In this document: positions 20,287-30,077 of the stretch, piece by piece
How the letters are laid out: every line of letters starts with the position of its first letter
Numbering within the stretch: the stretch's first letter is position 1
From: Planctomycetota bacterium
GTDB taxonomy: Bacteria > Planctomycetota > UBA1135 > UBA2386
Reading direction: 5' to 3'
NCBI GenBank assembly: GCA_947444055.1
Contig: CANEYR010000001.1
Span: 1-64,000, forward strand
Length of the DNA stretch: 64,000 nt
Notes under the pieces: model-generated
Seen by the model: the letters and a program-made list of their open reading frames with translations, nothing else
Told to the model about the DNA's origin: nothing
Database searches by the model: none
Program-made: the position numbers and the translations under genes

Positions 20287-20999
20287 AGGACGTCGGCGGA
20301 GCCCCTCCGGGTGGCTTTCAAGTGCTCGTGGTCGAAGACGACGAACAGATGCGTCGCTTTCTACGCGTCACACTCAGCGTCAACGGCTACAGCGTCACCG
20401 AAGCGACCACCGGCACGGAGGCGCTGGCGATCGCCGAGAGTCGGCGACCGGACTTGATCATTCTCGACCTTGGCCTGCCCGATCTCGACGGCGTCGCCAT
20501 CGTCAACAAGCTGCGCAAGTGGTTCAGTGGCCCCATCGTGGTCGTCTCGGCTCGCCATCAAGAAGGCGACAAGGTGCAGGCCCTTGATTCGGGGGCCAAC
20601 GACTACCTGACCAAACCGTTCGGGACCAGCGAACTACTGGCGCGCCTGCGCGCAGCCCTTCGCCAAACCAACCGCATCGGCACCGAGCCGGAGCAAGGCA
20701 TCTTCGTCAGCGGCGACCTGCGCGTCGATCGCGATCGGTACGAGGTCTTCGTGCGCGGACAGTTGATCAAGCTGACGCCGCTTGAGTACCGGCTGCTGCA
20801 CACGTTGGTGCGCCACGCCGGCAAGGTCGTGACGCGACGCCAGCTGCTGCGCGAGGTTTGGGGCGAGACGCACCTCGAAGAATCCCACTACCTGCGCGTC
20901 TACATGTCGTCGCTGCGACGCAAGCTCGAACAGAATCCAGCCAGGCCTGAGTGGCTGGTCACCGAACAGAACGTCGGCTACCGATTGCGCATCGAGTAG
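20283..20999 (+). CDS. KdpE/OmpR-family response regulator
   Basis: 238 residues from a GTG that overlaps the kinase stop codon. The receiver domain has the acidic pair VVEDDEQ, the phosphorylation site in LIILDLGLPDLDG and the conserved Lys in DYLTKPFG. The C-terminal winged helix shows LTPLEYRLLHTLVRHAGKVV and a recognition-helix region YLRVYMSSLRRKLEQNP, ending in TEQNVGYRLRIE, close to KdpE. It should be phosphorylated by the kinase next to it. The targets may include the divergent envelope locus, but that is a guess. Its stop codon lies in a 12-bp tandem triplication. Confidence 0.95.
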   Translation: MKDVGGAPPGGFQVLVVEDDEQMRRFLRVTLSVNGYSVTEATTGTEALAIAESRRPDLIILDLGLPDLDGVAIVNKLRKWFSGPIVVVSARHQEGDKVQALDSGANDYLTKPFGTSELLARLRAALRQTNRIGTEPEQGIFVSGDLRVDRDRYEVFVRGQLIKLTPLEYRLLHTLVRHAGKVVTRRQLLREVWGETHLEESHYLRVYMSSLRRKLEQNPARPEWLVTEQNVGYRLRIE

Positions 21000-21023
21000 C
21001 GCATCGAGTAACGCATCGAGTAA
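20988..21023. repeat. 12-bp triplication of the final codons and stop of the response regulator
   Basis: cgcatcgagtag, cgcatcgagtaa, cgcatcgagtaa in direct succession. In the gene's frame this reads Arg-Ile-Glu-stop three times (TAG, TAA, TAA). Confidence 0.97.
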
Positions 21024-21049
21024 CGCTCCAACGGCCAGGGCGGCGACGT

Positions 21050-22414
<1,365 letters not shown>

Positions 22415-22525
22415 CGCTGGAGGCTCCTGAAAAACGGACGTCCTTCTGCGTCCCTCTTCGGCACGACCCCTGATGCTTCTGGCGCGAAACTCGACGGCCA
22501 CCCGATCGGGCCCCGACCGCAGCGC

Positions 22526-24310
22526 TCACAGAATCGTCACTTGGCAGCTGTTGGTGACGTGCAGCGGGCTAGCCCCAGTCAGCCGCACCGCCTGAAAGTA
22601 GAGGTCCGCCCCATGCAAGGACGCGTTGTTAGGCACGGCCAACGACCAGCTCGCCGTGCCCGTCGGCAGCACGAACGCGCCCAGCGAAACCAGGGACAGC
22701 AGGTCCAGATGCACGTGCCGATTGAAACCCAGGTCGAAGTCGCCCGCGGCGAAGCTGGCGAACAAGGCGGCGAGGGAGCCTGGTGCGCCGGCCATGGTGA
22801 CCGTCATGGTCGCCGTCAAGGCGAGGTCAGGGGTGTCGACCATCAGCCCATCAATGATCCCTAGGCCCTCGAACATCGCCACTAGGTCCGGTCGCCGCCC
22901 AATGATGTCCGGGGTCGTCGGGCCATACGTATGCAGCGCGGCCAGCAGTTGTTGGTTGGTCAGGGCTTGGCCCAGTTGCTTCTTGGCGGCGCCTTGGATC
23001 GAAGCGACCAGACCCGCGAGCTGCGGCGTCGACGCCGACGTTCCGGCGACGCCCGCGCTGTAGGACTGCAGGATGTCGAAGTTGGGGAAGAAGGTCGTGC
23101 CATAGCCACACGACGCCACCTGGTCGCCCCAACTGTGGGCGTCGATGCGCGACCCCCAATTGCTGAACGACGCCCGTTGCAAGGCGCCAGCGGCCGACGC
23201 CGCGACCATGACCGCCCCGGAATCGCGGAAGTTGCGGTCAAACCGGTTCAAGAGGGCTGGGTCATCCAAGCTCAGATTGCCGTTGCCGCCTGGAACAACC
23301 ACCTGACGACCGAGTGCTGTCGCGGTGAGCGTCGCATCGAAGGACGACTGGAAGTACTCGACCGGCACCCAGGTGCCGAGCCCCAGCGACGGCACCTGGA
23401 TGATGATGACCACCATGATCAGGTCGGCCGGCTGCGTCTGGCTAACCGCGATGGCCAGCCCGTTCTCGAAACCACCAGCCTGCGTGAGTCCAAGGAAGCG
23501 CGCGGTCACCTCATCGGCAATGCCGGTGAAGCCGTAGGCATTGCGATCGCCGCACACCATCGCCGCTCCGGCCAACCCATGCTGTGCATACTGCATGTCG
23601 AGTGCGGGCACCGTGCCGATGAAGTTGCTGGCGACGAGTTGGCAGACGTCTTCGTGGCCGAGCACGAAGCTCTGTTCGAGCATCACGAACTTGATGTCCT
23701 GCCCACGGGCACCAAACACCCCGGAGCTGCGGCGCACACCGTGCCCTTGCGGCGATAGGTTGTGGGTCAGCTGCAGACTCGTGAACAACGGGGTCGTCGG
23801 CGGAATGTCGCCCCCAGGCGGCACTGCCGCGCTGGCCGGTACATAGCGTGGCTCGTGATGAACGTGAGCGATCAGAGCATTGCTGAGCAGTTGGTCCCGC
23901 AGGTTCGCCGTGCTCGCCGCCGTCGCTCCGGTCAGGTGGAACCACAGCCCCAAGTGGCCGGGCCGATTGTGCGACGGCAACACCGCGCAAGCGTGACGGT
24001 GCCAGGCATCGAGTTCCTCCCAGGACACCGAATAGACCAGCGGTCGCAGCATCGCCTGCGCAAAGATCGCCGCGACACTCGTGAGATCCATGCCGGTGCG
24101 CGAGACCAGCTTGCCGTCCCGCCACTGCGCGCCCGAGCCCTCGACCAACTTCACGCAGAGGCGGTCGGTGTGCACCGCTTGCGGGTCGCATTCGATCGGC
24201 CCCACAACACCGCCAACCTGAGCCCTGCCAACCTGCAACAGCATGGTGAGGCCGACGGCGGCGGCGACGCAGCGCAGAGCATGGAAACAACGGCGGGACC
24301 AGAGTGGCAT
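22526..24310 (-). CDS. Secreted subtilase-like (S8) protein with altered triad and C-terminal beta domain
   Basis: 594 residues with a signal peptide (LRCVAAAVGLTMLLQVGRAQ). The middle resembles subtilisin-type peptidases: SAGVAGTSASTPQLAGLVAS carries the nucleophile Ser, QHGLAGAAMV fits the His motif and VVVPGGNGN fits the oxyanion Asn. Where subtilases have Asp-Thr/Ser-Gly this protein reads VMLEQSF, a Glu in the Asp position, so activity may be reduced or absent. The last 90 residues (TGTASWSLAVPNNASLHGAD and onward, ending CQVTIL) resemble the C-terminus of the CotH protein at 26909. Probably exported and cell-surface or extracellular. Confidence 0.78.
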   Translation of the reverse strand: MPLWSRRCFHALRCVAAAVGLTMLLQVGRAQVGGVVGPIECDPQAVHTDRLCVKLVEGSGAQWRDGKLVSRTGMDLTSVAAIFAQAMLRPLVYSVSWEELDAWHRHACAVLPSHNRPGHLGLWFHLTGATAASTANLRDQLLSNALIAHVHHEPRYVPASAAVPPGGDIPPTTPLFTSLQLTHNLSPQGHGVRRSSGVFGARGQDIKFVMLEQSFVLGHEDVCQLVASNFIGTVPALDMQYAQHGLAGAAMVCGDRNAYGFTGIADEVTARFLGLTQAGGFENGLAIAVSQTQPADLIMVVIIIQVPSLGLGTWVPVEYFQSSFDATLTATALGRQVVVPGGNGNLSLDDPALLNRFDRNFRDSGAVMVAASAAGALQRASFSNWGSRIDAHSWGDQVASCGYGTTFFPNFDILQSYSAGVAGTSASTPQLAGLVASIQGAAKKQLGQALTNQQLLAALHTYGPTTPDIIGRRPDLVAMFEGLGIIDGLMVDTPDLALTATMTVTMAGAPGSLAALFASFAAGDFDLGFNRHVHLDLLSLVSLGAFVLPTGTASWSLAVPNNASLHGADLYFQAVRLTGASPLHVTNSCQVTIL

Positions 24311-24405
24311 CGGCGCACAATGCTAGCACGCAGGCGGCAGCAGGGATTGCCCGCGGCAACGATCGAACGTCGCCATGCCACCGCAGGCCGACGCCAACGC
24401 CCACC

Positions 24406-26736
24406 TCACAACGGTTGGTTGCCCACCGGATAGAGCCGCCAATCGCCAAAGTCGAAGTGCCACCACTCGTGTTCGTAGACAGCAAACCCCTCCGCCTCCA
24501 TCGCGCGCCGGAGCAATTCTCGGTAGTGGCGTTGGCGCGTGGTGCCGCCGGGGTAGTCCGGATAGGCACGCGGCGTGAACTCATCGAAGCCGCTCGGCAT
24601 CTCGACGGGCTGGCCGGTGGCCAGTTCGAGGAGGGTAAGGTCGACCGCACAACCGCGGTTGTGCCGCGAACCGCGGCTCGGGTCGGCGACGAAGTGACGA
24701 AGGTCATCCGGGGTTGCGTCCCAAAACACCTTGGTCACGGACCATGGTCGGTAGGCATCGAAGATGCAAAGGCCAAGGCCCTGTGCCGACAGCGTCCGCT
24801 GGACGCGCACCAAAGCCTCGGCGGCGGGGCGCTGCAGCTTGGCGCGGGCGTTCGCGGCGTAGACCGGCGTGCCCAGGAAGTTGTCGGCGGTGGCGTACTT
24901 CAAGTCGGTGCGCAAGGTCGGTTCGAGGGCGAGCAAGTCGACCAAGTCCGCGGCCAGCAACCCTGCTGGTTGTGGTGGCGGTTCTGCGGCTGCTGCTTCG
25001 TGCACCAACTCTGGCACCGGCCGCCGAGGCGAGATACGGAACCCACCCGCGACGGCGTCGGCGCGGCGCGGAAAGCGCGCGCCCCCCACCACCGCCGCCA
25101 CCACCTGCCCCGTGGCGTCGCGTTCAAACCGCAGGTTGTCGCCGGAGTACATGCCGGGCGGGAACCGATAGTGGTCTGGCCCTACCCGTTCGGGCAGATC
25201 GCGCACCACCCACTCGATCAACACCGCCAGTTGGCCACGATCCTCATAGACGACCAGGACGTTGTGGTCCCAGCCGTACTCGCCGAGCAGGGCCCCTAAC
25301 GTCGAGGGTGCTGCCGCGGGCAATGCATCATCGCGCACATATGCCTCCTGACCATCGTGCAAGGTTCTGTCGAAGCGTTCGGTCAAGCGGCGGCCGCCGA
25401 GCGACAGCGCATCGTCACTGACGAAGCTGCCGTCCGCGGCCAGGCGCAGCCGAGTCCGCACGCCGATGTTGGGCACATAGTGCAGTTCGCCGCCACGTTC
25501 ATAGAGCTCGACCCAGTTGTCGCCACACCGCCAGTGACCAGCGAGGGCTCGCGCCCGCAAGACCCCCACCGGCAGCGGAAAAGCCGCCGGCGGCGCAGAT
25601 TTCCCAGCGCTCGTCAGCAAGGCGGTGTGCAGCGCCCGTTCCGCGATCGCGGCGGCGACTTCGTTGGCGAAGTCCTTGGTGCACACCACGGCGACGGCGA
25701 GCCCGAGGTCTGGCAGCGCGCGCAGTGCCGAGGCGAAGCCATAGACGGCGCCGTCGTGGCCAACCATGCGATGGCCTCCCAAGCGGTTGACGAAGAACCC
25801 CAGGCCGCAACCACGTTCCTCGCCAGCCGGCAACTGCCACATTGCTGCTTGGGTGTCGGCGGCAAGCACGCGGGCCGGGCTGTCTTGGAACCAACTGCGG
25901 GCGAACGCCACGAGGTCGCCGACCGTGCTGCGCAGGTTGGCGGCCGGGGCATAGCCAAAGGCGAAGTTCGGCGTCGGGATCGCGCGCCCGTCATGAGTCC
26001 ACATGACACCGTGCGCTTGGCGAGCCAGCAAGTCGGGCCGCGGCGCGAAATCACTGTCGCGCAAGCCGAGCGGCTGTAGCACCAAGTCGCGCACGGCCTG
26101 CTCGAACGACTGCTTGGTCACGCGCGCCACGACTTCACCCACCACGCCAATGCCGGGGTTGCTGTACTTGAACTGGCTGCCCGGGGCGTGGACCAAAGCA
26201 GTGCTATTCAGGCTCGCGACGGTCGCCGCCAACGCTGGCTCACTGCCGTCAAAGTAATGCCCGACGGGCGACTCGCGAACGATGCCCGCCCGGTGCCCCA
26301 TCAGCTGGCGGAGCGTCACTTCCTGCGGAAATTCGCTCTTCGGCGCAAACTCAGGCAAGTACCGGCGAACGGGCGCGTCGAGGTCAAGCAGGCCACGCTC
26401 GACTAAGACCATGGCGGCGGTGTCCGCAAACAGCTTGCTGATCGACGCCACCCGGTGCACCGCGTCCGCCGGCATGGCGTTGTCCGCCGGCTGCCCCGTC
26501 GGCGCGCCAGGGGCTGGCGGCCGCCAGACCCCGAACCCTTGTTGCCATTGGCGCACGGCAGGTCCTTGCACTTGCAAGACGGCGATGCACGCCCCCGGAA
26601 TGCCCTGTTCTCGCAATTGCCGCTCGATGTAGGGCACCAAGTCCTCGGCGATGCGAGGCAGCTGTCCGGCCGGTGGCCGCGGGCCACCCACGCAGGCGGT
26701 CAACAGGAGCGCGCACGCGGCAGTGGAACGCAGCAT
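24406..26736 (-). CDS. Lipoprotein fusing a class C beta-lactamase-like domain to a VanX-type D,D-dipeptidase
   Basis: 776 residues. LLLTACVGG is a lipobox, so it is likely a lipoprotein. Residues about 30-350 are a beta-lactamase/penicillin-binding-protein-like serine hydrolase: SISK (nucleophile Ser and Lys), the YSN triad in FKYSNPGIGVVGE and GHDGAVYG in the third motif. A beta-rich spacer follows at about 350-530. The C-terminal 210 residues are a VanX/M15D peptidase: DAYRPWSVTK, the zinc site SRHNRGCAVDLTL and the catalytic EWWHFDF. VanX enzymes hydrolyse D-Ala-D-Ala. Both halves keep their catalytic residues. Fusion of the two suggests turnover of peptidoglycan stem peptides or dipeptides. 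Confidence 0.9.
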   Translation of the reverse strand: MLRSTAACALLLTACVGGPRPPAGQLPRIAEDLVPYIERQLREQGIPGACIAVLQVQGPAVRQWQQGFGVWRPPAPGAPTGQPADNAMPADAVHRVASISKLFADTAAMVLVERGLLDLDAPVRRYLPEFAPKSEFPQEVTLRQLMGHRAGIVRESPVGHYFDGSEPALAATVASLNSTALVHAPGSQFKYSNPGIGVVGEVVARVTKQSFEQAVRDLVLQPLGLRDSDFAPRPDLLARQAHGVMWTHDGRAIPTPNFAFGYAPAANLRSTVGDLVAFARSWFQDSPARVLAADTQAAMWQLPAGEERGCGLGFFVNRLGGHRMVGHDGAVYGFASALRALPDLGLAVAVVCTKDFANEVAAAIAERALHTALLTSAGKSAPPAAFPLPVGVLRARALAGHWRCGDNWVELYERGGELHYVPNIGVRTRLRLAADGSFVSDDALSLGGRRLTERFDRTLHDGQEAYVRDDALPAAAPSTLGALLGEYGWDHNVLVVYEDRGQLAVLIEWVVRDLPERVGPDHYRFPPGMYSGDNLRFERDATGQVVAAVVGGARFPRRADAVAGGFRISPRRPVPELVHEAAAAEPPPQPAGLLAADLVDLLALEPTLRTDLKYATADNFLGTPVYAANARAKLQRPAAEALVRVQRTLSAQGLGLCIFDAYRPWSVTKVFWDATPDDLRHFVADPSRGSRHNRGCAVDLTLLELATGQPVEMPSGFDEFTPRAYPDYPGGTTRQRHYRELLRRAMEAEGFAVYEHEWWHFDFGDWRLYPVGNQPL

Positions 26737-26908
26737 GGCGCGGCAGTGTGCCTGCGTCTCGTTGGCAACGGAAGCCCCCGCCTACCGTGAAGGCACCGAT
26801 CGCGGTCGACCACCAAGTTCGCCCACGTCGTGGGCCTTGTCGAAGCGTTCGCGTTATCTTCTCCTTGTCTTCACGTCGGCTTGCCCCCCGACCTTCGCGA
26901 ACTCGCCC
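26737..26908. promoter_or_regulatory. Divergent intergenic region, VanX fusion / CotH
   Basis: 172 bp between divergent starts. The CotH-VTC-DUF4956-HlyD promoter and the fusion-gene promoter should lie here. No confident promoter motif or ribosome site was found. Confidence 0.35.
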
Positions 26909-29308
26909 ATGATCTTGCGCGCCTTTGTCGCCGCCTTAGCGGCCGTAGTGTCCTCGTTACCGGCCCAGGTTGCCGATCTCTATGACATGGGAACGGTGAA
27001 GGACGTCTATCTGACCTTCGCCCAACCAACGTGGTGGTCCCAATTGACGACCAACTACGGGCCCGAGATCAACATCGCGTCGAACCTGACCATCGACGGC
27101 ATCACCTACCCCAACGTCGGCGTGCGCTTTCGCGGCAACACCTCGTACACCCAGTTGCCGGTGTCGCCAAACCAGGGTTGGGAGAAGAAGAGCTTCAACA
27201 TCGAGACCGATTGGCTGGTGCAAGGGCAGGACGTGAACGGCGTCACCCACTTCAACTTCAACAACGGCTTCCACGACCCGACCTTCATGCGGGAGCCGCT
27301 GACCTACTACGTAATGCGGCGACACGGTGTGGCCCCACGCGCCAACTGGATCCGCCTGCACCTGAACGGCACCTACTGGGGCGTCTACATCAACGTCGAG
27401 CAGCCAAACAAGGACATGTTCAAGCAGTGGTTCCGGTCCAACGACGGCAACCGCTACCGCTGCTTCCCAACGTCGGGCAGCTTCAGCAATGGCCGCTGTT
27501 GCTACACGGTCCTGAGCCCCAACGTCGCCTCGTCCTACCTGCAGGCGTATCAGGCGAAGCAAGGTGACGGGATCGACTTGATGACCATGTGCACGACGCT
27601 CGGCGCCATGACCGTGGCGACGCCACAAACGACCCTGACGAACGTCTTCAACGTCGACTCGTTCTACCGCTACGCCGCGGTGATGGTCGCTTGCCAGAAC
27701 ACCGATAGCTACCTGTCCAGCGGCAAGGACCACTACCTCTACATCGACGACGTGCACGGTGACGGCTCGACGTTCCCGTTCGACCTCAATGAGTCGTGGG
27801 CTGGTTCTCTGATGGTGCCGACGAACACGCAGGTGACGAATGCGTTCCGCCCCGGCTTCACCAAGACCCTGATCTTCCCCGACTGGCTGAACCGGTACAA
27901 GTGGCATCAGCGGGCGATCATCGACAACACACTGAATCCAACGCACCTGACGCCGTTGATCCAACAGTGGTACGCGATGCTGACGCCGCACGTCACGGCC
28001 GACACCAAGAAGATCTATTCGACGGCGCTGTTCACGAGCAACTTGAACAGCACCGTCACCGCCAGCGGCGTCACGCTGCTTGGCCTCGTACCGTTCGTGC
28101 AGACGCGCTACAACTTCATGAACGCGGACGCCTACATCAACGTGCCGCGCGCAACGTTGAGCAACTTGGCGCATTCGCCGACGGTGCCGACGACGAACCA
28201 AGCGATCCAATTCACCGTCCAGGCTTCCGCCCAAGCGACGGCGGCCAACCTCTACTGGCGCCGCCTCGGTGAGTTCCAGAAGGCCCCGATGTTCGATGAC
28301 GGTTTGCACGGCGACGGCGCGGCTGCCGACGGCACCTGGGGTGTTGCGATCGCAGGCCAGCAACCTGGTGCCTTGGTCGACTACTACGCCGAAGCGGTCG
28401 CCGCCGCCGGCGGCACCAGTTACCTGCCGTACACCGCGGAATGCGAACGCTACTGCCCCAAGGTTCAGATCGATTGGCCGGTCGTCAGTTCGCCGGTGGT
28501 CATCAACGAGATCGTCGCGCAGAACATCACTGGCGCCGTCGACGAACTGCTGCAGCACGAGGACTGGGTCGAGCTCTACAACACCAGCAACATCACCGTC
28601 GACATCAGCGGCAAGTGGCTCTCTGACAGCCTGGTCGTGCTGAAGTACCAGTTCCCGGTCGGCACCACCATCGGCCCCAACGGCGTGCTGCGCGTGTGGT
28701 GCGACGAAGACGGCACGCAGGGCCCTCTGCATGCGAACTTCAAGTTGTCGACCACCGGCGAATTCGTCGCTTTCTATGACTCGACCGGGCTGGCCTTGCA
28801 CGAGGTCTATCAGTACGGCCCGCAGAGCGCCGACGTCTCGACCGGACGCTTGAACGACGGCGCCTCGCCGTGGGTCACCTTCCCGCAACCCACCCACCAA
28901 ACGCGCAACGAACTGGCTGGGTGTGGCCAGCGCACCTATGGCGCCACGCTCGCCAGTGTGCACGGCATCGACCTCGCCGCCACCGGTACGCTGCAAGTGG
29001 GCACGACGATCCAGTACGGAGTGACCAGCGGCCCGCTCGGTGGTGTCGGCGTTGGCGCGTTGGCGCTCGGCGGCGACCACATCAATCTCACGGGTCTCGG
29101 CATCGGTGACGATGTGCTGTTGCTGTCGCCTCTCACCGTGGTGTTGCCAGCAACCATCGTCCTCGACGGCACGGGGGCCGGCAGCTGGACCTTTGCCGTG
29201 CCAGTCGCTCCGGGCATCGCAGGCATCCGCCTGTTTGCGCAGACGTTCGGCCTCGGTGCCAGCGGCTGGGACAGCACGCGCGCCATCGAAGTCACGATTT
29301 GCCCGTGA
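26909..29308 (+). CDS. cotH: Secreted CotH-kinase-family protein with lamin-tail domain
   Basis: 799 residues. The signal peptide is MILRAFVAALAAVVSSLPAQ; the frame is open well upstream but that part overlaps the divergent gene, so I start at 26909. The CotH domain (about 25-430) has GVRFRGNTSY, FNFNNGFHDPTFMREPL, LHLNGTYWGVYINVEQPNKD and FPFDLNESW. CotH proteins are atypical protein kinases, known from spore coats. A beta domain follows at about 430-560, then a lamin-tail domain at about 590-710 (VVINEIVAQNITG, DWVELYNTSN), then a C-terminal beta domain ending IEVTICP. It leads a four-gene cluster with VTC, DUF4956 and HlyD genes. Confidence 0.9.
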   Translation: MILRAFVAALAAVVSSLPAQVADLYDMGTVKDVYLTFAQPTWWSQLTTNYGPEINIASNLTIDGITYPNVGVRFRGNTSYTQLPVSPNQGWEKKSFNIETDWLVQGQDVNGVTHFNFNNGFHDPTFMREPLTYYVMRRHGVAPRANWIRLHLNGTYWGVYINVEQPNKDMFKQWFRSNDGNRYRCFPTSGSFSNGRCCYTVLSPNVASSYLQAYQAKQGDGIDLMTMCTTLGAMTVATPQTTLTNVFNVDSFYRYAAVMVACQNTDSYLSSGKDHYLYIDDVHGDGSTFPFDLNESWAGSLMVPTNTQVTNAFRPGFTKTLIFPDWLNRYKWHQRAIIDNTLNPTHLTPLIQQWYAMLTPHVTADTKKIYSTALFTSNLNSTVTASGVTLLGLVPFVQTRYNFMNADAYINVPRATLSNLAHSPTVPTTNQAIQFTVQASAQATAANLYWRRLGEFQKAPMFDDGLHGDGAAADGTWGVAIAGQQPGALVDYYAEAVAAAGGTSYLPYTAECERYCPKVQIDWPVVSSPVVINEIVAQNITGAVDELLQHEDWVELYNTSNITVDISGKWLSDSLVVLKYQFPVGTTIGPNGVLRVWCDEDGTQGPLHANFKLSTTGEFVAFYDSTGLALHEVYQYGPQSADVSTGRLNDGASPWVTFPQPTHQTRNELAGCGQRTYGATLASVHGIDLAATGTLQVGTTIQYGVTSGPLGGVGVGALALGGDHINLTGLGIGDDVLLLSPLTVVLPATIVLDGTGAGSWTFAVPVAPGIAGIRLFAQTFGLGASGWDSTRAIEVTICP

Positions 29309-29333
29309 ACAGGACCTCTGCTTCGACGCTGCC

Positions 29334-30068
29334 GTGACCTACCGCAACCGCCACGAGTGCAAGTTCGTCGTGCCCGAGAGCGTGGCGGGGCACGTCTTGC
29401 GCCGCGTCATGCCCTACGTGGCGCCGGACCAGCACGCCGCCAAGCGACCGGATCACTCCTACAGCATCGCCAGCCTGTACCTCGACGATGACCGTCGCTC
29501 GCTCTATCGGGAGACCGTCGAGGGCATGGCGTCGCGCTACAAACTGCGAGTTCGCGCCTACGAAGACAAGCCAACGGCACCGGTGTTCCTGGAGGTAAAG
29601 CGGCGGCACGACCGGGTCGTGCAGAAGCTGCGCGTGGCCATTCCGCGCCAGTTGTTGGCGGCTGTCCTCGCCGGCGACGCCGAGCTGGTCAAGCTGCCGA
29701 ATGCCTCGCCACGCCAGCTCGCCGCGTTGGCCGAGTTCTCACGCCTCTTGCACCTGCGGCGGGCGACCCCGTGCGCCACCGTGCGCTACCAGCGGCAAGC
29801 GTACGTCGGGCTCGAAGACCAAGAAGTGCGCGTCACCATCGATCGACGCTTGTGTGTGTTGCCCGAGCACGAACCGATCGTTCGAGTGAATGACCCAGGC
29901 TTCGTCACCGTCCCGACCAGTGGCGTCATCCTCGAACTGAAGTTCACCGACCGCTGCCCACCGTGGATGGTCGAGACCATGCGCGTGTGCGACTTGCGCC
30001 GCCGTTCCTTTTCGAAGTACTGCAACGCCCTGGATGCCCTCGCGGCACGCCGGACAGCTTCCCTCTGA
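29334..30068 (+). CDS. VTC-domain protein (polyphosphate polymerase-like)
   Basis: About 244 residues consisting of a single VTC domain. The tunnel residues of the family are present: RNRHECKFVV, SIASLYLDDD, YKLRVRAYED, FLEVKRRHDRVVQKLRV, ATVRYQRQAY, ILELKFTD and FSKYCNAL. In yeast Vtc4 this domain makes polyphosphate from ATP; bacterial homologues are less well studied. The start is uncertain: GTG 29334 lies 25 bp after the cotH stop and directly before the conserved TYRNRHE. The DUF4956 gene starts 9 bp after its stop, which fits the usual CotH/VTC/DUF4956 association. Confidence 0.9.
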   Translation: MTYRNRHECKFVVPESVAGHVLRRVMPYVAPDQHAAKRPDHSYSIASLYLDDDRRSLYRETVEGMASRYKLRVRAYEDKPTAPVFLEVKRRHDRVVQKLRVAIPRQLLAAVLAGDAELVKLPNASPRQLAALAEFSRLLHLRRATPCATVRYQRQAYVGLEDQEVRVTIDRRLCVLPEHEPIVRVNDPGFVTVPTSGVILELKFTDRCPPWMVETMRVCDLRRRSFSKYCNALDALAARRTASL

Positions 30069-30077
30069 GTCTTCTCG

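Noticed and set aside
20283-20999. Start of the response regulator at 20004
   Set aside because: The extra 93 residues run out of frame through the kinase gene; the GTG at 20283 overlaps the kinase stop and begins just before the receiver domain.
26957-29080. Long minus-strand open frame opposite cotH
   Set aside because: Arg/Val/Asp-rich shadow of the CotH gene with no domain signal.
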